Below, in pieces: positions 1 through 6,880 of a stretch of 10,709 nucleotides of DNA. How positions within the stretch are numbered: the stretch's first letter is position 1; each line of letters begins with the position of its first letter. The notes beneath the pieces were generated by a model. It was given only the letters and a program-made list of their open reading frames with translations. It ran no database searches and had not been told where the DNA came from. Made by a program: the position numbers and the translations under genes. Origin of the DNA: an uncultured Oscillospiraceae bacterium. GTDB taxonomy: Bacteria > Bacillota > Clostridia > Oscillospirales > Ruminococcaceae. The DNA lies in contig UREN01000063.1 in NCBI GenBank assembly GCA_900546885.1, positions 1 to 10,709 of the forward strand, written 5' to 3'.

Positions 1-54
1 ATACGGCGACCACCGAGATCTACACTCTTTCCCTACACGACGCTCTTCCGATCT
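1..54 (+). other. Illumina P5/TruSeq universal adapter (sequencing artefact)
   Basis: The first 54 bases match the 3' 54 of the 58 bases of the Illumina TruSeq universal (P5) adapter, ending in the CGCTCTTCCGATCT motif directly before genomic sequence. This is untrimmed library adapter, not organism DNA. It marks the physical end of the contig, and any reading frame crossing position 54/55 is chimeric. The match is from memory of the published adapter sequence and is unambiguous. Confidence 0.97.
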
Positions 55-231
55 CTGCTGCGGCTGCCAGGCATAGCCCTCGGCGTGCTGCGCTTCGTGC
101 ACGCAGCCGCCCGCGGCCTGGTAGCAGGCGCGGTGGTAAGGCGTGCCGCATTCGGGGCACACCACAATGTCGTCGCCCGCGGCAAAGGGCTTGTTGCACA
201 CGCTGCACACACAGCCCACATAGTCGTTCAT
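55..231 (-). CDS. Prokaryotic RING-finger / zinc-finger family protein, 3' end missing
   Basis: The 59 visible residues start MNDYVGCVCSVCNKPF and carry an ordered set of metal ligands: C7/C9 and C12, C25-x2-C28, H33, C36, C43 and H45, with the core VVCPECGTPYHRACY. This resembles the prokaryotic RING finger family 1 module seen at the N-terminus of clostridial proteins, which often continue into membrane or other domains; that continuation is not visible here. The ATG at 231-229 follows a GGAGG at about 242-246 at normal spacing. The gene is truncated at position 55 by sequencing adapter, not by a biological event, so its length and C-terminal domain are unknown. A role in ubiquitin-like chemistry should not be assumed; these modules probably bind zinc and mediate protein contacts. 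It is divergent from prfB. Confidence 0.72.
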
Positions 232-259
232 CAAAACAGTGCCTCCTTTGGCATGGGGC

Positions 260-279
260 CGGCGCCGCGCAGGGCGCCG
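260..279 (-). other. GC hairpin in the leader of the RING-finger gene
   Basis: CGGCGCC (260-266) and GGCGCCG (273-279) form a perfect 7-bp stem with a 6-nt loop. In the minus-strand mRNA it lies between the predicted transcription start and the Shine-Dalgarno at about 242-247. It has no T-tract, so it is not a terminator. It may affect translation or mRNA stability; in such GC-rich sequence it may also be chance. Confidence 0.35.
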
Positions 280-306
280 ACAGGGACCAGAATAACCTTA
301 CCATAC

Positions 307-335
307 ACTATACAGCAAAATGCCCCAAAAAGCAA
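307..335 (-). promoter_or_regulatory. Candidate sigma-A promoter of the RING-finger gene
   Basis: Read on the minus strand, TTGCTT (335-330) and TATAGT (312-307) are separated by 17 bp. The -10 matches consensus at 5 of 6 positions, the -35 at only 3 of 6. It lies about 75 bp upstream of the start codon in an AT-richer island between the divergent RING and prfB genes. Confidence 0.5.
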
Positions 336-403
336 AGAATATTTGCGCCGGGGCCGGGGCGCCTGCCAGCGGCGCTTTCCCGGCTTTTGCGGCGCGCCGC
401 GTC

Positions 404-433
404 TTTACAAGCGGGGCGCAGGTTTGGTATAAT
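404..433 (+). promoter_or_regulatory. prfB promoter with extended -10
   Basis: TTTACA (404-409) and a perfect TATAAT (428-433) are separated by 18 bp. The -10 is preceded by TGG, giving the TGn extended -10 motif. The start of transcription would be near 440, leaving a leader of about 60 nt before the ATG at 503. This is the best consensus promoter in the window, as expected for a housekeeping translation factor. Confidence 0.8.
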
Positions 434-458
434 GTTTGCGCGACAAAAGTTAGAATGC

Positions 459-474
459 GGCGGGGCGCCCCGCC
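459..474 (+). other. Palindrome/hairpin in the prfB leader
   Basis: A perfect 16-bp palindrome (GGCGGG, GCGC, CCCGCC) lies between the predicted prfB start site and the ribosome binding site (GAGGA near 493-497). In RNA it folds as a 6-bp stem with a GCGC tetraloop. It could be a translation-tuning hairpin or a protein-binding palindrome; it is not a terminator. Confidence 0.35.
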
Positions 475-502
475 CAAAGAGTGTGAAGGAACGAGGAAAC
501 GT

Positions 503-1624
503 ATGGTATTACTGGATGAAGTGAAGCGCCGCCTTTCCGAGCTGCAGCCCGAAGTGGCGGATTTGGCCGACGCCCTGGCCATCGAGCGCAGCAAGCTGCG
601 CCTGGAAGAGCTGGAGAACAAAAGCGCAGACCCCGCCTTTTACGACGACGCGGCCAATTCCGGCAAGGTGTTTGCCGAGATGGGCGAAATTAAGGAAAAG
701 CTGGAGAGTTACCGCCAGCTGCAAGAGCTGTGCAGCGACGCCGAGACGCTGCTGGAGATGTGCGCCGAGGACGGCACAGACGAGGCCATGGCCGAAGAGG
801 CCCAGCAGACGGTGGACACCCTGGCCGAAAAGGTGGAAGAGATGCGCCTTGTGACGCTTTTGACGGGTGAGTATGACGCAAACAACGCCATTCTTACCTT
901 CCACGCGGGCGCGGGCGGCACCGAGGCGCAGGATTGGGCCGAGATGCTGCTGCGCATGTACACGCGCTTTGGCGCGCGCCACGGCTGGAACGTGAAAACG
1001 CTGGATTATTTGGACGGCGACGAGGCCGGCCTGAAAAGCGCCTCCATTCTGGTGGAGGGGCACAACGCCTACGGCTTTTTGAAAAGCGAAAACGGCGTGC
1101 ACCGGCTGGTGCGCGTTTCGCCGTTCGATGCGTCGGGCCGCCGCCACACCAGCTTTGCCTCGCTGGAAGTGATGCCGGAGATGGACGACAAAATCACGGT
1201 GGAAATTCGCCCCGAGGACATCAAGATGGAAGTGTTCCGCTCGTCCGGCGCGGGCGGCCAGCACATCAACAAAACGTCCTCGGCCGTGCGCCTCATCCAC
1301 ATTCCCACGGGCATTGTGGTAAGCTGCCAGAACGAGCGCAGCCAGTTCCAGAACCGCGACATGTGCATGAAGATGCTGGCCGCAAAGCTGTACCAAATTA
1401 AAGAGCGCGAGCATCTGGATAAAATAAGCGACATCAAGGGCGTGCAGAAGGAAATTGCCTGGGGCAGCCAGATTCGCAGCTATGTGTTCATGCCCTACAC
1501 CCTGGTGAAAGACCACCGCACCGGCTTTGAAAACGGCAATGTGGACGCCGTGATGGACGGCGATTTGGATGGCTTCATCAACGCCTACCTGAAGGCGGCC
1601 AGCAAGGGCGAGCTGGCAAAGTAA
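503..1624 (+). CDS. prfB: Peptide chain release factor 2 (RF2)
   Basis: RF2 recognises UGA and UAA stop codons on the ribosome and triggers hydrolysis of peptidyl-tRNA. The 373-residue product has the usual RF2 length. Diagnostic residues are the SPF stop-codon tripeptide (196-198, where RF1 has a PxT motif) and the catalytic GGQ loop (241-243) in the context SSGAGGQHINKTSSAVR. The residue equivalent to E. coli position 246 is Ser, not the Thr of strain K-12. The frame is open upstream to 320, but the ATG at 503 is chosen because GAGGA at 493-497 sits just before it and the product then starts like other RF2 proteins (MVLLDEVKRRL). Unlike most bacterial prfB genes there is no in-frame UGA and no CUU-UGA shift site near codon 25 (here CTG GCC, 575-580), so RF2 is made without the autoregulatory +1 frameshift. 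It has its own promoter and a strong terminator. Confidence 0.97.
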   Translation: MVLLDEVKRRLSELQPEVADLADALAIERSKLRLEELENKSADPAFYDDAANSGKVFAEMGEIKEKLESYRQLQELCSDAETLLEMCAEDGTDEAMAEEAQQTVDTLAEKVEEMRLVTLLTGEYDANNAILTFHAGAGGTEAQDWAEMLLRMYTRFGARHGWNVKTLDYLDGDEAGLKSASILVEGHNAYGFLKSENGVHRLVRVSPFDASGRRHTSFASLEVMPEMDDKITVEIRPEDIKMEVFRSSGAGGQHINKTSSAVRLIHIPTGIVVSCQNERSQFQNRDMCMKMLAAKLYQIKEREHLDKISDIKGVQKEIAWGSQIRSYVFMPYTLVKDHRTGFENGNVDAVMDGDLDGFINAYLKAASKGELAK

Positions 1625-1640
1625 AACGTGCTGCAACAGC

Positions 1641-1668
1641 AAACACGGGCGCATGCCCGTGTTTTTCC
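1641..1668 (+). terminator. Intrinsic terminator of prfB
   Basis: AAACACGGGC (1641-1650) pairs perfectly with GCCCGTGTTT (1655-1664) around a GCAT loop, followed by further T residues to 1666. It begins 16 nt after the prfB stop codon: a textbook Rho-independent terminator. Confidence 0.92.
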
Positions 1669-1715
1669 TTCCCGGGCCGCACATGGCCCGCAGGCAGAAG
1701 AAAGGAGGGGGCGGC

Positions 1716-3209
1716 ATGCGCCCCTTGAGGAGAATCATCCAATTTCGCTTGCCGGAGAAGGCTGTCTTCTGGCTGGCGCTGGCGGCGGTTGTGCTGATGC
1801 TTGTGCCCATGCTGCTGGTGGCACGGTATAACGTGCCCTGCGCGGACGATTACCATTTCGGCGCGCCCACCCATGCGGCATGGCAGGCTACGCACTCGCT
1901 TGCAGCCGTTGTAAAGGCCGCAGGGGAAAAGGTGGCCGAGCGGTATGCCAACTGGCAGGGCACCTACAGCGCTATGTTCCTGATGGCGCTGCAGCCGGCC
2001 GTGTTTGGCAATGGCTTTTACGCACTGGTGCCATTTTTTACGCTGGGCATGCTGGCGGCGGGCACATGCTTTTTCTGCCTTTCGCTGTTTGCCAAATTGC
2101 TTGGCGCCAGCCGCTGGCAGGCGCTGGTGCTTGCCCTGGTGTGGCTGGGCATAGACACACAGCTTTTGCCCAGCGCCGTGCAGGGCTTTTACTGGTACAA
2201 TGGCGCCATTTTTTACACCTTTTTCTTTGGGGTGCAGCTGTTTTATTTTGGCCTGGTGGCAAGGTGCCTTGCCGCGCAGCATGCACCGCGGGGCCGTAGC
2301 GCGGCATGCGTGGCCGGGCTTTGTGTGCTGGGGCTGTTTCTGGGCGGCGGAAATCTGGTGACGGCCTTTGGCACGCTGCTGATATTGGCCTGTGTGCTGT
2401 GCCTGTTGGCACTGTGTAAAAACAGGCGCTGGCGGGTGCTGGTGCTGCCGTTTTTGTGCCTGGCGGCGGGGTTTGCCATAAATGTATGCGCCCCGGGCAA
2501 CCGGGTGCGCCAGGCTGCGGAGGGCGGCACACCGCTTTTCGCACCGCTTGCCGTGTGGCGGGCCATTCAGGAGGCGGCAGTGCAGTTTTGGAAGCCCCGT
2601 ACCGTGCTGGTGGTGCTGGCGCTGGTGTTCCTGCTGCCAGTGCTTTGGAATGCCGCGGCGAATGCGCATCTTTCGTTCCGCTGGCCGCTTTTGTTTTTTG
2701 TGTTCACCTTTGGCCTGTATGCGGCGCAGTTTTGCCCAACCTGGTATGCGCTTAAGCAGGCCGGGCCGGCCAGGCTGCTGGACATTATCTTCTATTCCGC
2801 CTTCTTTTGGATGGCTGTCAACCTGTTCTATTTCCTTGGCTGGCTGCAAAGACGGCTGTGGGCAGAAAACGGCGCCGTGCCGCAGGCGCGCTATTCGCTT
2901 GGCTTTGTGGCGGCCGTGGCGACCGCGCTGGCGCTTGGCTGCTTTGCCTTGCGGGATACGCTGAACTTTTCCAGCGTGCAGGCGCTGAACGCCGTGCGCA
3001 CGGGGCAGGCGCAGCTGTATCATTCGGAATTTTGCGCGCGTGTGGAGGTCCTGGAGGACGCCGCCGTGGCAGACGCCGTTTTGCAGCCGTATTCCGTGCA
3101 CCCGCGTATTTTGTATTTTGACGATGCCACCCCGGATGCGGCCAATTGGCGCAACGAAGCCATGGCGGATTATTACGGAAAACATTCGGTGATCGTGCTG
3201 CCGCGGTAG
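1716..3209 (+). CDS. Polytopic membrane protein, DUF6056-like (possible GT-C fold)
   Basis: The product has 497 residues. A short basic N-terminus (RPLRR) is followed by roughly ten or more hydrophobic segments, the first at residues 17-36. Just after it comes NVPCADDYHFG (40-49), an acidic DD pair at the start of the first external loop, as seen in GT-C type glycosyltransferases and DUF6056 proteins. Other family-like motifs are YANWQGTYSAMF (from 77), YWYNGAIFYT (around 159-168), GGGNLVTAFGT (around 220-230) and a soluble C-terminus with YFDD and WRNEAMADYYG. The family name is from memory. The substrate is unknown; envelope polysaccharide or lipid-linked sugar work is an inference. The ATG at 1716 is chosen over an upstream start at 1653, because AAAGGAGGGG (1701-1710) precedes it and 1653 lies inside the prfB terminator. 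No separate promoter is visible in the 91-bp gap, so expression may depend on read-through from prfB. Confidence 0.7.
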   Translation: MRPLRRIIQFRLPEKAVFWLALAAVVLMLVPMLLVARYNVPCADDYHFGAPTHAAWQATHSLAAVVKAAGEKVAERYANWQGTYSAMFLMALQPAVFGNGFYALVPFFTLGMLAAGTCFFCLSLFAKLLGASRWQALVLALVWLGIDTQLLPSAVQGFYWYNGAIFYTFFFGVQLFYFGLVARCLAAQHAPRGRSAACVAGLCVLGLFLGGGNLVTAFGTLLILACVLCLLALCKNRRWRVLVLPFLCLAAGFAINVCAPGNRVRQAAEGGTPLFAPLAVWRAIQEAAVQFWKPRTVLVVLALVFLLPVLWNAAANAHLSFRWPLLFFVFTFGLYAAQFCPTWYALKQAGPARLLDIIFYSAFFWMAVNLFYFLGWLQRRLWAENGAVPQARYSLGFVAAVATALALGCFALRDTLNFSSVQALNAVRTGQAQLYHSEFCARVEVLEDAAVADAVLQPYSVHPRILYFDDATPDAANWRNEAMADYYGKHSVIVLPR

Positions 3210-3222
3210 GCAGTGTGAAATA

Positions 3223-3257
3223 AAAACAGGCGCCCTTTGCAAAAGGGCGCCTGTTTT
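3223..3257. terminator. Bidirectional terminator between the DUF6056-like and MATE genes
   Basis: CAGGCGCCCTTT (3227-3238) pairs perfectly with AAAGGGCGCCTG (3242-3253) around a 3-nt loop; flanking A4 and T4 tracts extend the stem to 16 bp. Reading plus, it ends in TTTT; reading minus, in TTTTTA. It lies 13 bp after the 3209 stop and 12 bp after the MATE stop at 3270, so it serves both converging genes. Confidence 0.93.
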
Positions 3258-3269
3258 GTGTAAACGGGC

Positions 3270-4640
3270 TTAATCGAACTGGACAGTTTCGATGTGTGCG
3301 ATTTTGTGGTTGTAGATGTGGCGGTAGAACAAAAGCGCCAGCGCAAAGCCCACCACCTCGGCCAGCGGGATGCTGGCCCAAACGGCCGCAAGGCCGGAAA
3401 ACTTTGCCAGCAGAAAGGCCAGCGGCAGCAGGAACACCAGCTGGCGCGTGGCGCTCATCACAAGGCTGATAAGCCCCTCGCCCAGCGCCTGGAACACGCT
3501 GGACATGACGATGCCCACCGCCGCCGGCAAAAACGAGAGCGCAATGATGCGGAACGCGGGCTCGCCCATGGCATGCATGGCGGGCGAGGCGTTGAACAGC
3601 CCCAGCAGGGGCCCGGCGCCCAGCTCGAACACAAGGGTGCCCGCGGCCATAATGGCAAGCGCCATCACGGTGGCAACGCGCACGGCGTCGGTGATGCGCT
3701 GCTTTTTGCGCGCGCCGTAGTTGTAGCCCACAATGGGCACCAGCGCGTTGGTGACGCCGAAGACGGGCATGAACACAAAGCTTTGCAGCTTGTAATAGAC
3801 GCCGAACACGTTTACGGCCGTCTCGGTGAAGGTGATGAGAATTTTGTTCATGCCGAACACCATCACGCTGCTGAGGCTTTGCATGACAATGGACGGCAGC
3901 CCCACGCGGTAGATGACGCCAATGGTGTGCCGGCAGGGGCGAAAGCCCTTGACGCGCAGGCGGATTTCGTGGTTTTTGACATGGTTGATGGCCACGCCCA
4001 GCGCCGCGCCGCACCACTGGCCAATGACGGTGGCAAGCGCCGCGCCCGCCACGCCCATGGCGGGGAAGCCCAGCAGGCCGAAAATCATGATGGGGTCTAA
4101 AATAATATTGATGACAGCGCCTGCCATCTGGCTGGCCATCTGGTATACGGTTTTGCCGGTGGATTGCAAAATGCGCTCGAACGTAATTTGCAGAAAACAG
4201 CCCCCGCCCAGCACCGTCACAATGCGCATGTATACTTCGCCGCCCGCGGCAATTTCGGGCACGCTGGTGAACAGGCCCAGAAACCAGCCGCTGCCCACCG
4301 CGCCGGCTGCGGCGAACACAAGCCAGGTGGCCAGCGTGATGAACACGCCGTTTTCGGCCACCTTTTCGGCCCCGGCGCGGTCTTTCTGGCCGAGGCGGCG
4401 CGACAAAAGGGCGTTGATGCCCGTGGCGGTGCCCACGGCCACGGCCACCATCAGGTTTTGCACGGGAAACACCAGGTTCACACTGGCCAGCGCGTTCTCG
4501 CTGAGCATGGCCACAAAGATGCTGTCCACCACATTATAAAGGGCCTGCACCAGCATGCTGAGCATAATGGGGAAGGCCATGCCCGGCAAAAGCGAGCGGA
4601 TGGGCTTTGTGCCCATGACGTTTTCTTTTCTCTGCTCCAT
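3270..4640 (-). CDS. MATE family efflux transporter
   Basis: The 456-residue product has the length and two-half organisation (two MatE domains, 12 expected membrane helices) of multidrug and toxic compound extrusion proteins. These cytoplasmic-membrane antiporters export organic cations or other compounds in exchange for Na+ or H+. The first half carries the typical clostridial signature: PGMAFPIMLSMLVQALYNVV, then VFPVQNLMVAVAVGTATGIN and LLSRRLGQKD. The second half has the matching GLPSIVMQSLSSVMVFGMNK, then FGVTNALVPIVGYNYGAR. The ATG at 4640 is chosen because AAGGAG (4651-4646) sits 5 nt before it; the frame is open further upstream but that part is the leader RNA. The substrate cannot be read from sequence. 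It has its own promoter (4804-4832), a long foldable leader, and ends at the shared terminator. Confidence 0.93.
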   Translation of the reverse strand: MEQRKENVMGTKPIRSLLPGMAFPIMLSMLVQALYNVVDSIFVAMLSENALASVNLVFPVQNLMVAVAVGTATGINALLSRRLGQKDRAGAEKVAENGVFITLATWLVFAAAGAVGSGWFLGLFTSVPEIAAGGEVYMRIVTVLGGGCFLQITFERILQSTGKTVYQMASQMAGAVINIILDPIMIFGLLGFPAMGVAGAALATVIGQWCGAALGVAINHVKNHEIRLRVKGFRPCRHTIGVIYRVGLPSIVMQSLSSVMVFGMNKILITFTETAVNVFGVYYKLQSFVFMPVFGVTNALVPIVGYNYGARKKQRITDAVRVATVMALAIMAAGTLVFELGAGPLLGLFNASPAMHAMGEPAFRIIALSFLPAAVGIVMSSVFQALGEGLISLVMSATRQLVFLLPLAFLLAKFSGLAAVWASIPLAEVVGFALALLFYRHIYNHKIAHIETVQFD

Positions 4641-4656
4641 ATTTGCTCCTTCACAG

Positions 4657-4769
4657 GCACCGGCGCGCAGGGGAAATGCCGCCTGGGCGGCGCAGCTGGC
4701 CGGGGGAACCACACAGCCAAAGGCCCGCCGCGGCGAAAGGCCATGGCGGGCGCCCCAGAGCGCCGGTGC
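4657..4769 (-). promoter_or_regulatory. Structured 5' leader of the MATE gene, candidate cis-regulatory RNA
   Basis: In the minus-strand transcript GCACCGGCGC (4769-4760) can pair perfectly over 10 bp with GCGCCGGTGC (4666-4657), enclosing 93 nt. After a 3/3-nt internal loop, GGGG (4756-4753) pairs with CCCC (4673-4670). Inside are a 7-bp stem (GCCCGCC 4751-4745 with GGCGGGC 4729-4723), a weak middle arm, and a 6-bp arm (GCCGCC/GGCGGC, 4691-4678). The closing stem ends only 5 nt before the AAGGAG ribosome binding site. A closing stem, internal branches and an adjacent ribosome binding site in a transporter leader is riboswitch-like. I recognise no known class: no guanidine-I, SAM, TPP, preQ1, THF or yybP-ykoY landmarks. 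High G+C makes chance pairing possible. The whole 4641-4982 gap otherwise holds only the MATE promoter and the dnaI terminator. Confidence 0.45.
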
Positions 4770-4803
4770 AAGCGTATTTCTTCTTCTTGAGACAACGGCC
4801 TAT

Positions 4804-4832
4804 ATTGTAACATAAAGCACAGGCAATGAAAA
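4804..4832 (-). promoter_or_regulatory. MATE gene promoter
   Basis: On the minus strand TTTTCA (4832-4827, 4 of 6 consensus) and TACAAT (4809-4804, 5 of 6) are separated by exactly 17 bp. Transcription would start near 4797, giving a leader of about 155 nt. It lies just downstream of the dnaI terminator, so MATE is transcribed separately from the dnaD-dnaI operon. Confidence 0.65.
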
Positions 4833-4874
4833 GGGGGGCTTTTGTGCGGCGGCAATGGGCTTTGCAAGCGATGG

Positions 4875-4938
4875 CAAAAAACAAAAAGCCCCCTGCGGCA
4901 GCGCGCCCGAACGGCGCGGGCTGTGCCCGCAGGGGGCT
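4875..4938 (-). terminator. Intrinsic terminator of the dnaD-dnaI operon
   Basis: On the minus strand AGCCCCCTGCGG (4938-4927) pairs perfectly over 12 bp with CCGCAGGGGGCT (4898-4887), with further GC pairing in the interior. TTTTTGTTTTTT (4886-4875) follows the stem. It begins about 45 nt after the dnaI-like stop. Confidence 0.9.
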
Positions 4939-4982
4939 GGTTTGAAAAGGCATAAAACGCGCCCCAAAGCCCGCGCGCGGCG

Positions 4983-5933
4983 CTATTTGCCCTGCAGGCG
5001 GATATCTTCGCCGCAGAAGGCCAGCATCTCGCAGCTGCCCAGCAGGCGCGAGACAAGCTTTTCGGTGTAGCGGCGCTGCAAATCTTCGTCGCGCACAATG
5101 TTGGTGGTGTATATGGTGGGCAGGCGGCGGCACACGCGCGTGTTCACAAGGCTGTACAGGCAGCTTGCCGTGTAGGGCGACAGGCATTCGGTGCCAAGGT
5201 CGTCCAGAATAAGAAGCTGGGCGGCCTCCAGCGCGGCCAGCGTGTCCCCGCCGGCATAGCGCTCTTTTTCCATGGCGTCAAAAGCGCTTTGCGCGCTGAC
5301 GTACACCACATGGTACCCCTTTTGCAGCACCTCGCGCGCAATGGCAAGCGCCAGGTGGGTTTTGCCCAGGCCCGCGCCGCCGTATAAGTAAAGGCTGGGG
5401 TTTGAAAGGGAAAAATTGCGCGCGTACTGCTTGCAGTAATTCAGCACGTTTTCCATCTGTTCGCGCATGGAAATGCCCAGCGAGGGCTCGATTTGCGTGG
5501 GGTATTTCTCCAGCCGGAAGGCCTCGAAGGTAGAGAGCGCCAGCGGGAAAGCGGCGTTCATCTCGGCCGCGCGCATCTCGCGCACCAGCTGCTGCACGCA
5601 GGTGCACAGCGCGTCGCCGCGCCGGCCTGTGTCGCTGCAAAGCGGGCAGGTGAACTTGGGCTTGGCGCAAAAGCCCGCGGCGCACAGCAGTTCATCGCGC
5701 TGTGCCTCCAGCGCGGCACAGCGGGCCAGGGCGGCCTGCTTTTCCTGCTGCGCGCCCGCAACGCCCGCGCGCGCGGCGGCCAGCCCGGCCTCCATCTGCT
5801 GCTGTTCCACTTCGGCCAGCTGGGGAATGGCGCTGCGCGCGGCGCGCAGCGCGTCGTCCGCCAGGGTAAGGGCCTTTTGGCGGCGCCCGGCCACCACGGC
5901 CAGCGCCCTGCGCGTAAGCTCTTCATTCGTCAT
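4983..5933 (-). CDS. DnaI/DnaC-like helicase loader ATPase
   Basis: This AAA+ ATPase should load the replicative helicase onto DNA at origins or restart sites. The 316-residue product has an Ala/Glu/Gln-rich, probably coiled-coil N-terminal region (about 1-85), a zinc-knuckle CPLCSDTG...CTC (C96, C99, C110, C112), Walker A GGAGLGKTH (175-183), Walker B LLILDDLG (220-227), sensor-1 TTN (256-258) and an arginine-finger region SRLLGS (R276). The N-terminal helicase-binding and zinc region favours a DnaI-type loader over the transposon ATPase IstB. The ATG at 5933 is preferred over an in-frame TTG at 5957, since GGAGG (5946-5942) lies 8 nt upstream. It overlaps the end of the dnaD-like gene by 11 nt, implying translational coupling, and ends before a strong terminator. 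Often annotated dnaC in this group; the symbol is left blank because usage differs between genera. Confidence 0.88.
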   Translation of the reverse strand: MTNEELTRRALAVVAGRRQKALTLADDALRAARSAIPQLAEVEQQQMEAGLAAARAGVAGAQQEKQAALARCAALEAQRDELLCAAGFCAKPKFTCPLCSDTGRRGDALCTCVQQLVREMRAAEMNAAFPLALSTFEAFRLEKYPTQIEPSLGISMREQMENVLNYCKQYARNFSLSNPSLYLYGGAGLGKTHLALAIAREVLQKGYHVVYVSAQSAFDAMEKERYAGGDTLAALEAAQLLILDDLGTECLSPYTASCLYSLVNTRVCRRLPTIYTTNIVRDEDLQRRYTEKLVSRLLGSCEMLAFCGEDIRLQGK

Positions 5934-6852
5934 GGCCCGCGCCTCCGTTCTTTTCAAATTTGGGCACGCGCCGCAGGCCGCGGCCCAAAACGGGCTTTGG
6001 GGCGGGCGAGGCCGGCTGGAAGTTGCGCATGGTGCCGGCGCTTTCGGCCATGACGTCGCGCACGGTACGGTGCCCCTTTGTATACCACGCGCGCAGAATG
6101 CCGTTTACATAGCGCACGGTGCGGTGCTCGCCCGCCTCGGCCAGCGCCTCGGCAATCATTTCGCGCCCATAGCCGTATTCCTCGAACCAGGCGGCAATCA
6201 TGTTCTTTTCCAGCTTGGTGAACTTGGCATTTTCCAGGCCAAACACCCCGGCCACGGCGGCCTCGTTTTTCTCGCGCTGCGCCAGCAGGGCAAGGTGGCG
6301 CTCGGCGGCCTCGGCGGTGTCGATGCCCTCGGCCTGCCAGCCCAGCAGCGCGCGCTCAATGTACCGCGCGCTGCGCTTGCCCAGCGCGGTGAAATGGGCC
6401 ACGCCCAGCAAAATAAGGTCGATGGGCAGGCCGTCCGCCAGGTACAGCGAGGCCAGAATGTTGGCGTCCCCCTGCGGGATGACGCCGCCCCAAAGGCGCT
6501 GGCACTCCTGCACCAGCTGGCTGACGTTGGGGTCGGCCTCGGCGGCGCGCGCAATTTCCGGCGCGGTAAGGCGCGTGCGCACGGGCGCGGCGGAAATATC
6601 TGCCGCCGGGGCGGCGGGGGCGTCTGCCGTCTCCAGCAGGCCCACGCCCTTCCAGTACACAAGGGCCTCGCGGGCCTTTTCGGGGCCCGCAAGGTGCAGC
6701 GCGCGGGCAATGGCGGCCTCGTCTGTCTGCCCGGTGGCCACCACATACAGCGCCACGCGCAGCCAGTCGTCCTCCAGCTGGGGCAGTTTTGTAAAAATAA
6801 GCTGGGGCACGCGCACGGCGTCCCCGTTTTGCTGTGCAAGGCGGTAGGCCAT
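5923..6852 (-). CDS. DnaD-domain replication initiation/restart protein
   Basis: The 309-residue product has an N-terminal segment (1-75) fitting a DnaD-type winged helix, an Ala/Pro-rich linker (76-95) and two tandem C-terminal DnaD/DnaB_2-type domains. Each carries the diagnostic aromatic motif: RYIERALLGWQAEGIDT (163-179) and RYVNGILRAWYTKGHRT (227-243). This YxxxIxxxW-type motif takes part in DNA binding in Firmicute DnaD. The family remodels DNA and helps recruit the helicase and its loader at origins and during restart, matching the overlapping dnaI-like gene downstream. The ATG at 6852 follows AAAGGAGG (about 6870-6863) at good spacing. Two repeated domains resemble DnaB (two DnaB_2 domains) as much as DnaD (one), so exact orthology is open. 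It is transcribed divergently from rarA from the shared promoter region at 6929-6961. Confidence 0.88.
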   Translation of the reverse strand: MAYRLAQQNGDAVRVPQLIFTKLPQLEDDWLRVALYVVATGQTDEAAIARALHLAGPEKAREALVYWKGVGLLETADAPAAPAADISAAPVRTRLTAPEIARAAEADPNVSQLVQECQRLWGGVIPQGDANILASLYLADGLPIDLILLGVAHFTALGKRSARYIERALLGWQAEGIDTAEAAERHLALLAQREKNEAAVAGVFGLENAKFTKLEKNMIAAWFEEYGYGREMIAEALAEAGEHRTVRYVNGILRAWYTKGHRTVRDVMAESAGTMRNFQPASPAPKPVLGRGLRRVPKFEKNGGAGHDE

Positions 6853-6880
6853 GCGGCGCGCCTCCTTTCCGCCTGGTTCG

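Noticed and set aside
320..502. N-terminal extension of prfB to an ATG at 320
   Set aside because: It would start upstream of the clear promoter at 404-433, and the extra residues do not look like RF2.
509..1810. A 433-residue minus-strand open frame opposite prfB
   Set aside because: Antisense to RF2 over its whole conserved length and His/Ala/Gln-rich; no ribosome binding site or homology pattern.
1578..3242. A 554-residue open frame on the minus strand opposite the DUF6056-like gene
   Set aside because: It is antisense to a well-supported membrane-protein gene, its product is low-complexity His/Gln/Arg/Pro-rich, and it has no plausible ribosome site. It is a shadow frame of GC-rich coding DNA.
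4641..4745. Small upstream open frame in the MATE leader starting ATGGCCTTTCGC
   Set aside because: No ribosome binding site precedes it and it runs out of frame into the MATE coding region; the product is Pro/Arg/Ala-rich as in other shadow frames.
4657..4769. Known riboswitch class (guanidine-I/ykkC, yybP-ykoY, preQ1, THF, TPP, SAM) in the MATE leader
   Set aside because: None of the conserved landmark sequences that I know for these classes is present; left as an unclassified candidate.
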